From Streptomyces spinoverrucosus (GTDB lineage: Bacteria; Actinomycetota; Actinomycetes; Streptomycetales; Streptomycetaceae): a DNA stretch of 49,328 nucleotides. Below are positions 22,671 through 31,308 of the stretch, piece by piece. The stretch is taken from the NCBI RefSeq assembly GCF_006539505.1, contig NZ_BJND01000066.1:1-49328 (forward strand), given 5' to 3'. The stretch's first letter is position 1, and each line of letters opens with the position of its first letter. The notes below the pieces were generated by a model. The model ran no database searches. It was not told where the DNA came from and saw only the letters and a program-made list of their open reading frames with translations. A program made the translations under genes and the position numbers.

Positions 22671-24383
22671 ATGACGAGTGACCCTGGCGTTCCGGACCGT
22701 CTGCGCCGCACCGCCGCCGACGTGTTCGGCTGGCAGCAGCTGCGGCCGGGACAGCTGACCGCGATGGAAGCGGTCATGGCGGGCCGCGACACGCTGGTGG
22801 TCATGCCGACCGGCGCGGGAAAGTCGGCGGTGTACCAGGTGGCGGGGCTGTCGCTGCCCGGACCGACCGTCGTGGTCTCCCCGCTCATCGCCCTGCAACG
22901 GGACCAGATCGCCGGCCTGCTGAGCCGCCACGCCCCCGACGCCGTCGCGGTCAACTCCGCACAGTCTGCCGGGAAGATGGCGGCTGCCTGGGACGCGGTG
23001 CGGCACGGCGACGCCGCGTATCTGTTCCTCTCCCCCGAGCAGCTGACGAAGGACGAGGTGGTCGAGCGCCTCGCCCGCGCCGGGCCCTCGCTGTTCGTCG
23101 TGGACGAGGCGCAGTGCGTGGCCGCCTGGGGCCACGACTTCCGCCCCGACTACCTGCGCCTGGCCCAGGCGGTCCAGCGAGTGGGCAGGCCCACGGTCCT
23201 GGCGCTGACGGCCACAGCCGCTCCCCCGGTGCGCGAGGAGATCGTACGGCGGCTGGACATGGCGGACCCCGCACTGGTCGTGGCCGGTTTCGACCGCCCG
23301 AACATCGCGTTGGAGGTACGCCGCTTCCAGGACGACACGGACAAGCGCCGGGCGGTGGTGGAGCGAGCGGCGACGGAGCCCAAGCCGGGCATCGTCTACG
23401 CCGCCACCCGCAGGGACGCCGAGGAGTACGCGGCCGAGCTGGCCGGGCTGGGCCTGTCGGCGGCGGCCTATCACGCGGGACTGGCCGCGGGTGAGCGCTC
23501 CCGGGTGCACGACGCCTTCCTGTCCGGCGCGGCCGACGTGGTGGTCGCCACCTCGGCCTTCGGCATGGGCATCGACAAGGAGGACGTACGGTTCGTGCTG
23601 CACGCGTCCGTGCCCGGCTCCCTCGACGCCTACTACCAGGAGATCGGCCGTGCGGGCCGCGACGGCGCCCCCGCGGTGGCGGTCCTCCACTACCGGCCGG
23701 AGGACAGCGGCCTGCAGCGTCTCTTCGCCATGCGCGCACCCGACGGGGAGACCCTCGGCGAGGTCGCGCAACAGATCCACGACCACACCGGCCCCATGGC
23801 CCTGGACGACGTCCGTGAGCACACGAACCTCTCCCATCGGCGTGTGACGGCCGCGGCCAACCTCCTGGAGCAGGCGGGAGCGGTGCGCACCGACGCCGCC
23901 GGGGACGTGCGCGCCGTCCCCGGCGTGACGGCCGAGGAGGCCACCGCGCAGGCGACGGAGGCGGCGGACGTCCGCAGGAGGCTGGAGCGATCGAGGCTGG
24001 AGATGGTGCTGGCGTACGCCGAGACGACGGGCTGCCGCCGCCGCTTCCTGCTCGGCTACTTCGGTGAGCCGTACGAGGCCCCCTGCGGCAACTGCGACGT
24101 CTGCTCCCCCACTTCGGCGGACGGCACGGTCGTCGAGGGAGCGGGCGACACGGGCGACACCCCGCCGCCCCATCCGTCCGCCGCCTCCTACCCCGCGGGC
24201 ACGCCGGTACGGCACAGCGAGTGGGGCGACGGCACGGTGATGAGCGAGGAGGGCGACCGGATCACCGTCCTGTTCGACGCGATGGGGTACCGGACTCTGT
24301 CCCTGGCGGCGATCGCCGACAACGGGGTGCTGACCGTGCGCGCGGGGAGCGCCGACCGGTCGGCTGATCCTCATCACCTGTGA
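22671..24383 (+). CDS. recQ: RecQ-family ATP-dependent DNA helicase
   Basis: A 570-residue 3'-5' helicase. The Q-motif (FGWQQLRPGQ) is followed by Walker A TGAGKS at 47-52, motif Ia SPLIALQRDQ, box II DEAQ instead of DEAH (VVDEAQCVAAWGHDFRPDY), LALTATAAPPVREEI, and motifs V/VI SAFGMGIDKEDVRFVLHA and YYQEIGRAGRDG. The RecQ zinc site is CRRRFLLGYFGEPYEAPCGNCDVC. There is no HRDC domain. The last ~60 residues (GTPVRHSEWGDGTVMSEEGDRITVLFDAMGYRTLSL) form a CarD/Tudor-like beta module seen in actinobacterial RecQ-like proteins. The ATG is 22671. Facing topoisomerase IB recalls RecQ-topoisomerase pairs, although the classical partner is type IA. Confidence 0.94.
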   Translation: MTSDPGVPDRLRRTAADVFGWQQLRPGQLTAMEAVMAGRDTLVVMPTGAGKSAVYQVAGLSLPGPTVVVSPLIALQRDQIAGLLSRHAPDAVAVNSAQSAGKMAAAWDAVRHGDAAYLFLSPEQLTKDEVVERLARAGPSLFVVDEAQCVAAWGHDFRPDYLRLAQAVQRVGRPTVLALTATAAPPVREEIVRRLDMADPALVVAGFDRPNIALEVRRFQDDTDKRRAVVERAATEPKPGIVYAATRRDAEEYAAELAGLGLSAAAYHAGLAAGERSRVHDAFLSGAADVVVATSAFGMGIDKEDVRFVLHASVPGSLDAYYQEIGRAGRDGAPAVAVLHYRPEDSGLQRLFAMRAPDGETLGEVAQQIHDHTGPMALDDVREHTNLSHRRVTAAANLLEQAGAVRTDAAGDVRAVPGVTAEEATAQATEAADVRRRLERSRLEMVLAYAETTGCRRRFLLGYFGEPYEAPCGNCDVCSPTSADGTVVEGAGDTGDTPPPHPSAASYPAGTPVRHSEWGDGTVMSEEGDRITVLFDAMGYRTLSLAAIADNGVLTVRAGSADRSADPHHL

Positions 24384-24392
24384 CGCCCGAAA

Positions 24393-25499
24393 TCATCGAT
24401 GAATCGGCCCGGTGCCCTGGGACAGAGGCAGACCGGTGGCCTGGTTGGTGTGGGCGATGATCTCCGCGGTGATGGAGACGGCGGTCTCCTCGGGAGTGCG
24501 GGCGCCCAGGTCTAGTCCGATCGGTGAGTGCAGCCGGGCCAGCTGGTCTTCGGACACGCCCGCCTCGTCGAGCAGGCGCAGGCGTTCGTCGTGGGTGCGG
24601 CGGGAGCCCATCGCGCCGACGTAGCCGACCGGGAGGTCGAGCGCCAGGCGCAGGAGCGGGATGTCGAACTTGGCGTCGTGGGTGAGGACGCAGACGGCTG
24701 TACGGGCGTCCACCGCCGTGCGTTCCAGGTAGCGGTGGGGCCAGTCGACCAGCACCTCGTCCGCGTGCGGGAAGCGGGCCTCGGTGGCGAAGACGGGACG
24801 GGCGTCGCACACGGTGACCCGGTAGCCCAGGAAGCTTCCTGCCCGGCTGAGGGCAGCGGCGAAGTCGACGGCGCCGAAGACCAGCATGCGGGGGCGGGAC
24901 GCGTGGACGTGGACCAGGAGGGTGAGCGGTTCGGGGCAGCCGTCCCCGTTGCCGCCGACCGTGACGCGGGCGGTGCGGCCTGCCCGCAGCAGGGCCCGGG
25001 CTTCGTCCGCCACGAGCCGGTCCGTCGGCCCGTCGTCCAGGGTGCCGTAAGTCATGCTGCCATCGGCGAGGACGCTCAGGGTGGCGCCGAGGAGGTGGTC
25101 GGGGCCGTCGACGACCTGTGCCACGGCGGCGGGCCTGCCTTCCACGACCTCGCCCAGGGCCGCCGCGAGGTGTGGCCCGTCGGACCAGTCGACGCGCCGG
25201 ACGAGGACGTCGAGTTCGCCGCCGCAGGTCAGCCCGACGGCGAAGGCGTCGTCGTCGGAGTACCCGAACCAGGCACGCTGCGGGGCGCCCCCGTCATGGA
25301 GCACCTGGCGGCACAGTTCGTAGACCGCTCCCTCGACACAGCCGCCCGAGATGCTGCCGACCGCGTTGCCGTCCGCGTCGACAGCGACCGAGGTACCCGT
25401 CGGCAGAGGTGCGCTGCCGCGGACGTCGACGACGGTGGCCAGGGCGAAGGGGCGTGCTTCGCGGCACCAGCGGTGCAGTGTGTCCGCGATGTTCAACAT
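24393..25499 (-). CDS. xdhC: XdhC/CoxF-family molybdenum cofactor maturation protein
   Basis: A 368-residue chaperone that binds sulfurated molybdenum cofactor and inserts it into xanthine dehydrogenase-family enzymes (PaoD in E. coli). The N-terminal XdhC domain has FALATVVDVRGSAPLPTGT and SISGGCVEGAVYELC, with the conserved cysteine; the middle LTCGGELDVLV is also typical. The C-terminal Rossmann-like domain shows VGYVGAMGSRRTHDERL and TPEETAVSITAEIIA. The ATG at 25499 is preferred over the upstream extension, which has no homology. It is the last gene after pao/xdh subunits on the same strand, separated by a 171-bp gap with a hairpin. Confidence 0.93.
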   Translation of the reverse strand: MLNIADTLHRWCREARPFALATVVDVRGSAPLPTGTSVAVDADGNAVGSISGGCVEGAVYELCRQVLHDGGAPQRAWFGYSDDDAFAVGLTCGGELDVLVRRVDWSDGPHLAAALGEVVEGRPAAVAQVVDGPDHLLGATLSVLADGSMTYGTLDDGPTDRLVADEARALLRAGRTARVTVGGNGDGCPEPLTLLVHVHASRPRMLVFGAVDFAAALSRAGSFLGYRVTVCDARPVFATEARFPHADEVLVDWPHRYLERTAVDARTAVCVLTHDAKFDIPLLRLALDLPVGYVGAMGSRRTHDERLRLLDEAGVSEDQLARLHSPIGLDLGARTPEETAVSITAEIIAHTNQATGLPLSQGTGPIHR

Positions 25500-25577
25500 G
25501 GGCCTGTCTCCGTGGGGATGTGGAAGGGCCACCGCCGCGCCCGACGGGGGCGGGAAACGCGGCGGCGGCCCCGGAGA

Positions 25578-25612
25578 GGTCCGGCAGCCGGACGGGGGGA
25601 CCGCCTGCCGGA
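25578..25612 (-). promoter_or_regulatory. Hairpin in the gap between xdhA-like and xdhC genes
   Basis: GTCCGGCAG (25578-25586) pairs exactly with CTGCCGGAC (25604-25612) around a 17-nt loop. It lies between the large subunit stop and the xdhC start. It may attenuate transcription into xdhC or stabilise the upstream mRNA end. Confidence 0.5.
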
Positions 25613-25670
25613 CGAGCCTGGAGCGCCGCGGGCGACTGGGCCGCTCTTCAGTGGCCCGGGGCACCCCGGT

Positions 25671-27869
25671 TCAGAGCAACGCCTCGGCGGTGATGGGCAG
25701 TTCGCGGATCCGGCGGCCGGTGGCGTTGAAGACCGCGTTGGCGATGGCGGACGCCACCCCGACCTGCACGATCTCCCCGACCCCCTTGACCCCGAGCGGG
25801 TCGGCCTGCATGTCCTCGCCTTCCAGGTAGATCGCCTTGAGGTCGGGGATGTCGGCGTTGACCGGGACCAGGTAGCCCGCGAGGTCGGCGTTGACGATCC
25901 GGCCGTCGCGGTGGTCGGTGACCGTGTGCTCCAGCAGCGCCTGCCCGATGCCGCCGACCATGCCGCCCAGCGCCTGACTGTCGGCGAGCTTGGGGCTGAC
26001 GATGCGGCCAACGTCGTACACACCGAGCATCCGCCGCACCCGCACCAGACCCAGCGTCGCGTCGACCCCGACCTCGGTGAAGACCGCGCCGTAGGAGTAG
26101 TACGAGTGCCGCTCGGGATCCGGCGGCCCGGCGTACGAGCCGTTCGCTTGGAGGTGGGTGAGGTTGTTGCGGGCCAGCAGCCGCTGATAGGTCTCGCCCC
26201 GGGTCGGGTCGCCCTGCACATGCAGCCGCCCGCTGCGCACCACGATGTCCTCGACCCTAACGCCGTACAGCGGCGATTCCTCGTCCTCGACGGCCAGTTC
26301 GATCGCCTGCCCACGGACCTTGTTGCAGGCGTCGAGGGTGGCGGAGCCGACGCTCGCCATGGTCATCGAGCCGCCGTGCGGCGGGGTCCGCGGGTAGCGG
26401 GAGTCGCCCAGCCGGAAGGTCACCGTGCGCATGGTCAGCCCGAGCGCGTCGGCGGCGACCTGGGTCTGGGAGGTGTAGGTTCCCGGACCCATGTCGCTGG
26501 AGGCGGCCTCGACCACCGCCGTACCGTCCGCGTCCAGGCGGACCCGGGCCTGCGCCGGCATGCGCCCGGGGTCGTACACGGCCGCGGCCATGCCCAGACC
26601 GATCAGCCAGTCGCCGTCACGCGTCGAGCGGGGCTTCGGGTTGCGCCGGTGCCAGCCGAACTCCCGGGCGCCCACGGTGTAGCACTCGCGCAGCCGACGG
26701 GTGGACCAGGGCAGCCCGTTCGACTCGTCCTCGGCCGGCTCGTTGCGCAGCCGCAGCTCGATCGGGTCGATACGGAGCCGGTGCGCGAGTTCGTCCATGG
26801 CCGACTCGATGGCGAAGGACGCGTTCGCGAAGCCCGGGCCGCGCATCCAGATCGGGGTGTTCACATCCAGGGGCACCTTCCGGTACGCCTGGCTGACATT
26901 GGGCGTGCTGTAGAACATCTGGCCGGCGAGCATGATGGCCTCGTCGAACGTCTCGTACGACGAGGTCTCCGCGTCCATCTCGTGCACCACGGCCCTCAGG
27001 CGGCCGCGCCGGTCACTGCCAAGGCGCAGCCGGTACTCGTACGAGGGCCGGAAGCCGGTGCCGAAGTACTGCTGCTTGCGGCTGAGGACCACCTTGACCG
27101 GACGTTTCGTCTCACGGGCGGCCAGCGCGGCGACGACCACGTGCGGCCAGCAGCGCAGTCCGCTGCCGAAGCCGCCTCCGACGAACGGCGAGATGACCCG
27201 CACGGATTCCATCGGCAGATCGAACACCGTGGCGAGTTCGGTCTGGGTGCCCACCACCCACTGCGTCTTGTCCCACACGGTCAGCCTGTTGCCGTCCCAG
27301 CGGGCGATGGTGGCGTGCGGCTCCATCGGATTGTGGTGATTGCGCGCCATGCGGTACGTCAGATCCATCCGCACCGCCGCGTCGCGCAGCCCGGCCTCTG
27401 CGTCACCGCGCGCGTACCTGGTCGGCTCATCCGCCTCGGCATCGGCCATGTCGGTCGAGGGCCGCTGTGCGTCGTAGCGGACCTTCACCAGGCTCGCGCC
27501 GTGCTGCGCGGCCTCCAGCGTGGTGGCGATGACGACGGCGACCGGCTGGCCGTGGAAGAGCACCCGGTCGTCCTGGAAGACGCGCAGCCTGCGACCCGCC
27601 GGGTTGTTCGACCCGTTGGAGTTGTCGCGGTACGGCAGCCTCGGCGCGTTGCCGTGGTGGATCACCCGCAGCACGCCGGGGACGGCTTCGGCGTCACGGG
27701 TGTCGACGCCGGTGATACGGCCACGGCCGATGCTCGCATCGACGATCACGGCGTGCACCACCCCGTCGACGTCGAACTCGGCGGCGTACTGTGCCTCGCC
27801 CGTGACCTTCAGCCGCCCCTCCACCCGGGACAGCGGCGCACCCACGGCTGCCTGCGGCTGAGGGCTCAC
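25671..27869 (-). CDS. paoC: Molybdopterin-binding subunit of aldehyde/xanthine oxidoreductase (PaoC-like)
   Basis: The catalytic Moco subunit, 732 residues. It opens with GAPLSRVEGRLKVTGEAQYAAEF, then has the FVGGGFGSG Moco-binding segment and RPVKVVLSRKQQYFGTGFRP. It ends with the active-site glutamate motif GVKGVGEIVQVGVASAIANAV. Aldehydes are oxidised to acids here, with electrons passing to Fe-S and FAD in the partner subunits. The GTG at 27869 overlaps the preceding gene's TGA (GTGA) and has GGAGGT upstream, so the upstream in-frame extension is rejected. Size and partners match PaoABC/YagTSR better than classical purine XdhABC; purine use is not excluded. Confidence 0.93.
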   Translation of the reverse strand: MSPQPQAAVGAPLSRVEGRLKVTGEAQYAAEFDVDGVVHAVIVDASIGRGRITGVDTRDAEAVPGVLRVIHHGNAPRLPYRDNSNGSNNPAGRRLRVFQDDRVLFHGQPVAVVIATTLEAAQHGASLVKVRYDAQRPSTDMADAEADEPTRYARGDAEAGLRDAAVRMDLTYRMARNHHNPMEPHATIARWDGNRLTVWDKTQWVVGTQTELATVFDLPMESVRVISPFVGGGFGSGLRCWPHVVVAALAARETKRPVKVVLSRKQQYFGTGFRPSYEYRLRLGSDRRGRLRAVVHEMDAETSSYETFDEAIMLAGQMFYSTPNVSQAYRKVPLDVNTPIWMRGPGFANASFAIESAMDELAHRLRIDPIELRLRNEPAEDESNGLPWSTRRLRECYTVGAREFGWHRRNPKPRSTRDGDWLIGLGMAAAVYDPGRMPAQARVRLDADGTAVVEAASSDMGPGTYTSQTQVAADALGLTMRTVTFRLGDSRYPRTPPHGGSMTMASVGSATLDACNKVRGQAIELAVEDEESPLYGVRVEDIVVRSGRLHVQGDPTRGETYQRLLARNNLTHLQANGSYAGPPDPERHSYYSYGAVFTEVGVDATLGLVRVRRMLGVYDVGRIVSPKLADSQALGGMVGGIGQALLEHTVTDHRDGRIVNADLAGYLVPVNADIPDLKAIYLEGEDMQADPLGVKGVGEIVQVGVASAIANAVFNATGRRIRELPITAEALL

Positions 27870-28846
27870 TTGGTACCTCCTACGATGCGCAGCTGACGTT
27901 CGACGGTCCGCTTGAGCAGTTCGACCTTGAAGCGGTTGCCCGACAGCGGGCGGGCCCCCTGCGCCGCCTGCTCGGCGGCGGCAGTCCACAGGGCGTCCGA
28001 GGGCCTTTCACCGACGAGGGCTCGCTCGACGGCGGGCAGCTTCCACGGCACGGTGCCCACTCCCCCGGCGGCGACCTTGGCCTCGCGGATCACCCCGCCG
28101 CGCACGTGCAGCGCGACGGCCGCCGAGGTCAGGGCGAACTCGTACGACTGCCGGTCACGCACCTTCAGGTAGCCGGACTTCAGCGGACGCGGCAGGGCGG
28201 GAATCTCCACCGCTGTGATCAACTCGCCCTGCCGGATGGTCTGTTCACGGTTGGGGGTGTTGCCGGGCCGCAGCAGGAAGTCGGCGAAGGGGATACGGCG
28301 CTCCCCGTCCGGGCCGAGCAGGTGCACGGACGCGTCCAGCGCCGCGAACGCCACGGCCACGTCGGAGGCGTGGGTGGCCACGCAGGAGTCGGAGGTGCCG
28401 AGGATGGCGTGCATGCGGTTGAAGCCGTGCAGCGCGGCACAACCCGAGCCCGGCTCGCGCTTGTTGCAGTCGGCGGTCACGTCACGGAAGTACGTGCACC
28501 GGGTGCGCTGCATGATGTTGCCGCCGATGGTCGCCATGTTCCGCAGCTGCGCCGACGCGCTCAGCTCCAGCGCCTCGGAGACGACCGGGAACAGGGAGCG
28601 CACCTTGGGGTGGGCGGCGGTCTGGGACATGCTCACCAGCGCACCGATGCGCAGCCCGCCACGCTCGGTGACCCTGACCTCGCGCAGTGGCAGGTCGCTG
28701 ATGTCGACCAGCGCCTCGGGGCGCTCGACGGTCTCGCGCATCAAGTCGACGAGGGTGGTGCCCCCGGCGATGTAACGGCCGCCTCGGCGACCGGCGTCGA
28801 GGGCCTCACGGGTGGTGGCGGCCTTGGTGAAGGAGAAGGGATGCAT
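27866..28846 (-). CDS. paoB: FAD-binding subunit with extra Fe-S cysteines (PaoB-like)
   Basis: A 326-residue subunit that carries FAD and passes electrons on. The FAD site is RYIAGGTTLVDLMRETVERPEALVDIS and QLRNMATIGGNIMQRTRC. An insertion with cysteines (RCTYFRDVTADCNKREPGSGC, ~residues 115-135) matches the extra [4Fe-4S] cluster described for E. coli PaoB, which classical XdhB proteins lack. The C-terminus has AAGGVGTVPWKLPAVERAL. The ATG is 28846, 12 bp after the small-subunit stop; the TGA overlaps the GTG of the large-subunit gene. This supports a periplasm-type aldehyde oxidoreductase. Confidence 0.93.
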   Translation of the reverse strand: MHPFSFTKAATTREALDAGRRGGRYIAGGTTLVDLMRETVERPEALVDISDLPLREVRVTERGGLRIGALVSMSQTAAHPKVRSLFPVVSEALELSASAQLRNMATIGGNIMQRTRCTYFRDVTADCNKREPGSGCAALHGFNRMHAILGTSDSCVATHASDVAVAFAALDASVHLLGPDGERRIPFADFLLRPGNTPNREQTIRQGELITAVEIPALPRPLKSGYLKVRDRQSYEFALTSAAVALHVRGGVIREAKVAAGGVGTVPWKLPAVERALVGERPSDALWTAAAEQAAQGARPLSGNRFKVELLKRTVERQLRIVGGTK

Positions 28847-28858
28847 GACGTCCGCGCC

Positions 28859-29506
28859 TCACTTCCGGCCCGCGGTCTGCTCGACCGCGCGCACGATCTT
28901 GACGTAGCAGCCGCAGCGGCAGATGTTGCCGCTCATCCACTCCCGGATCTCCTCCGGCGACCCGGTGTGGCCCTCCTGGATGCAGCCGACGCCGGACATG
29001 ATCTGGCCGGGGGTGCAGTAGCCGCACTGGAACGCGTCCTCGTCGATGAACGCCTGCTGCAACGGGTGCAGTTCGTCACCGTCGGCCAGGCCTTCGATGG
29101 TGGTGACCTCGGCGCCCTCCAGGCGCACGGCCAGCGTCAGGCAGGAGTTCACCCGACGCCCGTCGACCAGCACCGTGCACGCCCCGCAAGCACCGGCGTT
29201 GCAGCCCTTCTTGGAACCGGTCAGGCCGAAGTGCTCGCGGAGCAGATCCAGCAGCGAGGTGCGGTTGTCGACCGTCACCGTGCGACGGGTGCCGTTGACC
29301 GTCAGGGAGACGCGGCTCTCAGGCGGGGCCTCGGCGGCGGCCACCTCGTCGTCGAAGAGCAGGGTGCCTCCGATCGCACCGCTCGCGACGACGACACCAC
29401 CGACCGCGGTGGTGGTCGCGATGAAGGTGCGCCGCGTGGGCGCCGAGGAGGGCTCGTCGACTGCGGTGGGGGGAGGAACGGAGGACTCAGGGAGTTCAGT
29501 GGACAT
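28859..29506 (-). CDS. paoA: [2Fe-2S] subunit with Tat signal (PaoA-like)
   Basis: A 215-residue electron-transfer subunit. The Tat signal is APTRRTFIATTTAVGGVVVA (residues ~22-41), so the folded three-subunit complex is exported on this one signal, as for PaoABC. The plant-type ferredoxin cluster is CNAGACGACTVLVDGRRVNSC, and the second cluster is CGYCTPGQIMS…GNICRCGCYVKIV. The last motif has an additional cysteine, CRCGC where CRCGxY is usual. It is the first gene of the operon, starting at ATG 29506. A ~42-bp element shared with the xre/MFS promoter lies 108 bp upstream. Confidence 0.94.
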   Translation of the reverse strand: MSTELPESSVPPPTAVDEPSSAPTRRTFIATTTAVGGVVVASGAIGGTLLFDDEVAAAEAPPESRVSLTVNGTRRTVTVDNRTSLLDLLREHFGLTGSKKGCNAGACGACTVLVDGRRVNSCLTLAVRLEGAEVTTIEGLADGDELHPLQQAFIDEDAFQCGYCTPGQIMSGVGCIQEGHTGSPEEIREWMSGNICRCGCYVKIVRAVEQTAGRK

Positions 29507-29613
29507 ACGTACGCCTTCACATCACGGACGGATCAGCCGCGTACAGGGAAGTCCCGCAGTACGGGACGCGATCGAGCTGCTGACCTCACGAAACCGGCTC
29601 GGTCGCACGTGAG

Positions 29614-29655
29614 GAAGGTCGTGTCTATGGGGGGTATAAGCTCAACCCCCCTTCC
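29614..29655. promoter_or_regulatory. Shared operator element, copy 1 (pao operon promoter)
   Basis: This 42-bp stretch starting GAAGGTCGTGT is nearly identical to 33700-33742; over the first 35 bp only two positions differ. Its core is the palindrome GGGGGGT-N9-ACCCCCC. It begins 108 bp upstream of paoA and also abuts the nested stem CCTCACG/CGTGAGG (29584-29614). Copy 2 lies beside an XRE-family regulator gene, so that protein is the natural candidate to bind both. Confidence 0.78.
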
Positions 29656-29687
29656 TCGACCCGGTCACCTGCGCCCCCACGCAATTC

Positions 29688-31290
29688 GTGGCCGAGCAGG
29701 ATCGGGCGCGCCGGTTCCTGCTGGACCCCGGCGCCACCGCGTGGCACTCGGTGGAGCATCAGTGGGGCTCGGGACACCTGGTCACGGACCGGGGCGGGGC
29801 CCGCTGGCACGCGCCCGTCGAGCTGCGCGTGGTGGACGGAGTGATCGAGGCCGATCACACGCCTCTCCCGGGAGTCCGCGTGGAGGTGCGGCGCTTCGTG
29901 CACGGGGGCCTGCTGCACGAGCGGTACTCGGTGGTCAACAGCGCGTCGACGCCCCTCACGATCACCGGTCTGGGGATCCAGACGCCCTTCGGCGACCTGT
30001 ACGACGGTGCCGAGCGCTCCCTCGACCGGGCCGTGCAGAACTCGCTGTCCGACGCCCGCGGTCACCTGGTGCTGCTGGTCACCGACCAAGCCCGCAACCC
30101 GGAGGCGTTCGGCGGCCGGCCTGTGCTCCGGCTGGCGCCCGGGGAGGCGGCGACCGTGGCGTGGGAGCTGGGCTGGTACGCCTCGGTCGACGATTTCACC
30201 GCCGCGACCACGCCGCCGGCCGCCTTCTCCGCCTACGCCGCCCAAGTCGGGCAGCCGATCGTCGTCGAGGCGCCCTCGGTGAGCAGCCCGGATTCCGGGG
30301 TGACGGTGGAGCGCGCTGCGGAGGGCCACTATCGGGTCAGGGCTTCCCGGCACGGCACGTACCCGCTCGACCTCGGTGACGGTGCCCGTACCGAGGCGTT
30401 GTTCCACCTGCCGCTGGAGGAGGTCGTACGGCGCCGGGTCGCCTACATAACCCGGAACCAGCGGGCCCGGGAGCGGCCCGGCCTGCTGGCCCACGCCTTC
30501 GTGCCGGTGGACACCCGGACCGGTCTCACCCAGTCGACCAACGGCTGGTCGGACTGGACGGACGGCTCCGAGCGGATCGCCATGCCGTTGCTGCTTCAGG
30601 CCGCCGCCGCCCGCGGCGTGGCGGACCCGGAGCAGATCGACCCCTTGCTGGACGGCTGGTCCCGTTTCGCCCGCCACCATCTGCTGGACGAGACCGCCGC
30701 CCCGCGCCGCGGCTCCCAGAACTGGCACACCGGACCCCGGCTCTACGACGCTCCGTGGCCGGCCCGCTTCTTCCACGACCGACACCGCGTCCAGGCCGGG
30801 AGGAGGACCTCGATCTCGCCGCCCGCATCATCGAACGCGGCTTCGAACTCGGCGGCGCCGGCCACCTGTCCATCGGTCTCTCGCCCACGACACTGGGCGT
30901 CTGCGCCCGCCTGGAGGCCGCCGGTCAGCCCGACCGTGCGGACCGCCACTGGGACGGCTACTGGTTCGGCGCCAACCGCCTGTGGGGAGACGTCTTCCCG
31001 CACTACTGGAGCGCCCTGACCGCCACCACCCTCCTGCGCATCCCGGCCGCCCTGCGCACGGAACGCACCGACCGGCTCGCGAGGCGATCCTGCGCGCCAA
31101 CATGGCCAATTACCACGAGGACGGCTCCGCCACCTGCGCCTTCGTCATGCCCTCAACCGTCGACGGCCGCCGCGCGCAGGCGGCCGACCCCCTCGCCAAC
31201 GACCAGGACTGGCACCTGGTGCTGTGGATGCAGGCACAGGAGCAGTCCGAACAGGCAACCGCATCGGCGATGTGCCTCGACGAGAGGTGA
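29688..31290 (+). pseudogene. Broken six-hairpin glycosidase-like gene (two frameshifts)
   Basis: Three overlapping frames together encode one protein. Frame one (from GTG 29688) gives LLDPGATAWHSVEHQWGSGH, VDGVIEADHTPLPGVRVEV, STNGWSDWTDGSERIAMPLL and HTGPRLYDAPWPARFFHD. It breaks near 30797, continuing one frame over as REEDLDLAARIIERGFELGG, DGYWFGANRLWGDVFPHYWS and IPAALRTERTDRL. It breaks again at 31078, ending REAILRANMANYHEDGSATC, AFVMPSTVDGRRAQAADPLA and a TGA at 31288. Both shifts look like single-base losses. No signal peptide or Shine-Dalgarno is left at the 5' end, so it is probably also truncated. The fold guess rests on the repeated helical hairpins. Confidence 0.75.
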
Positions 31291-31308
31291 GACCCGTGGC
31301 TCGGCGGA

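Noticed and set aside
24528..27896. Plus-strand frame of 1122 residues
   Set aside because: It is wholly antisense to xdhC and the PaoC-like gene, both with clear domain motifs; a GC-rich shadow frame.
28106..30379. Plus-strand frame of 757 residues
   Set aside because: Antisense to paoA and paoB and out of frame with the glycosidase relic; no motif.
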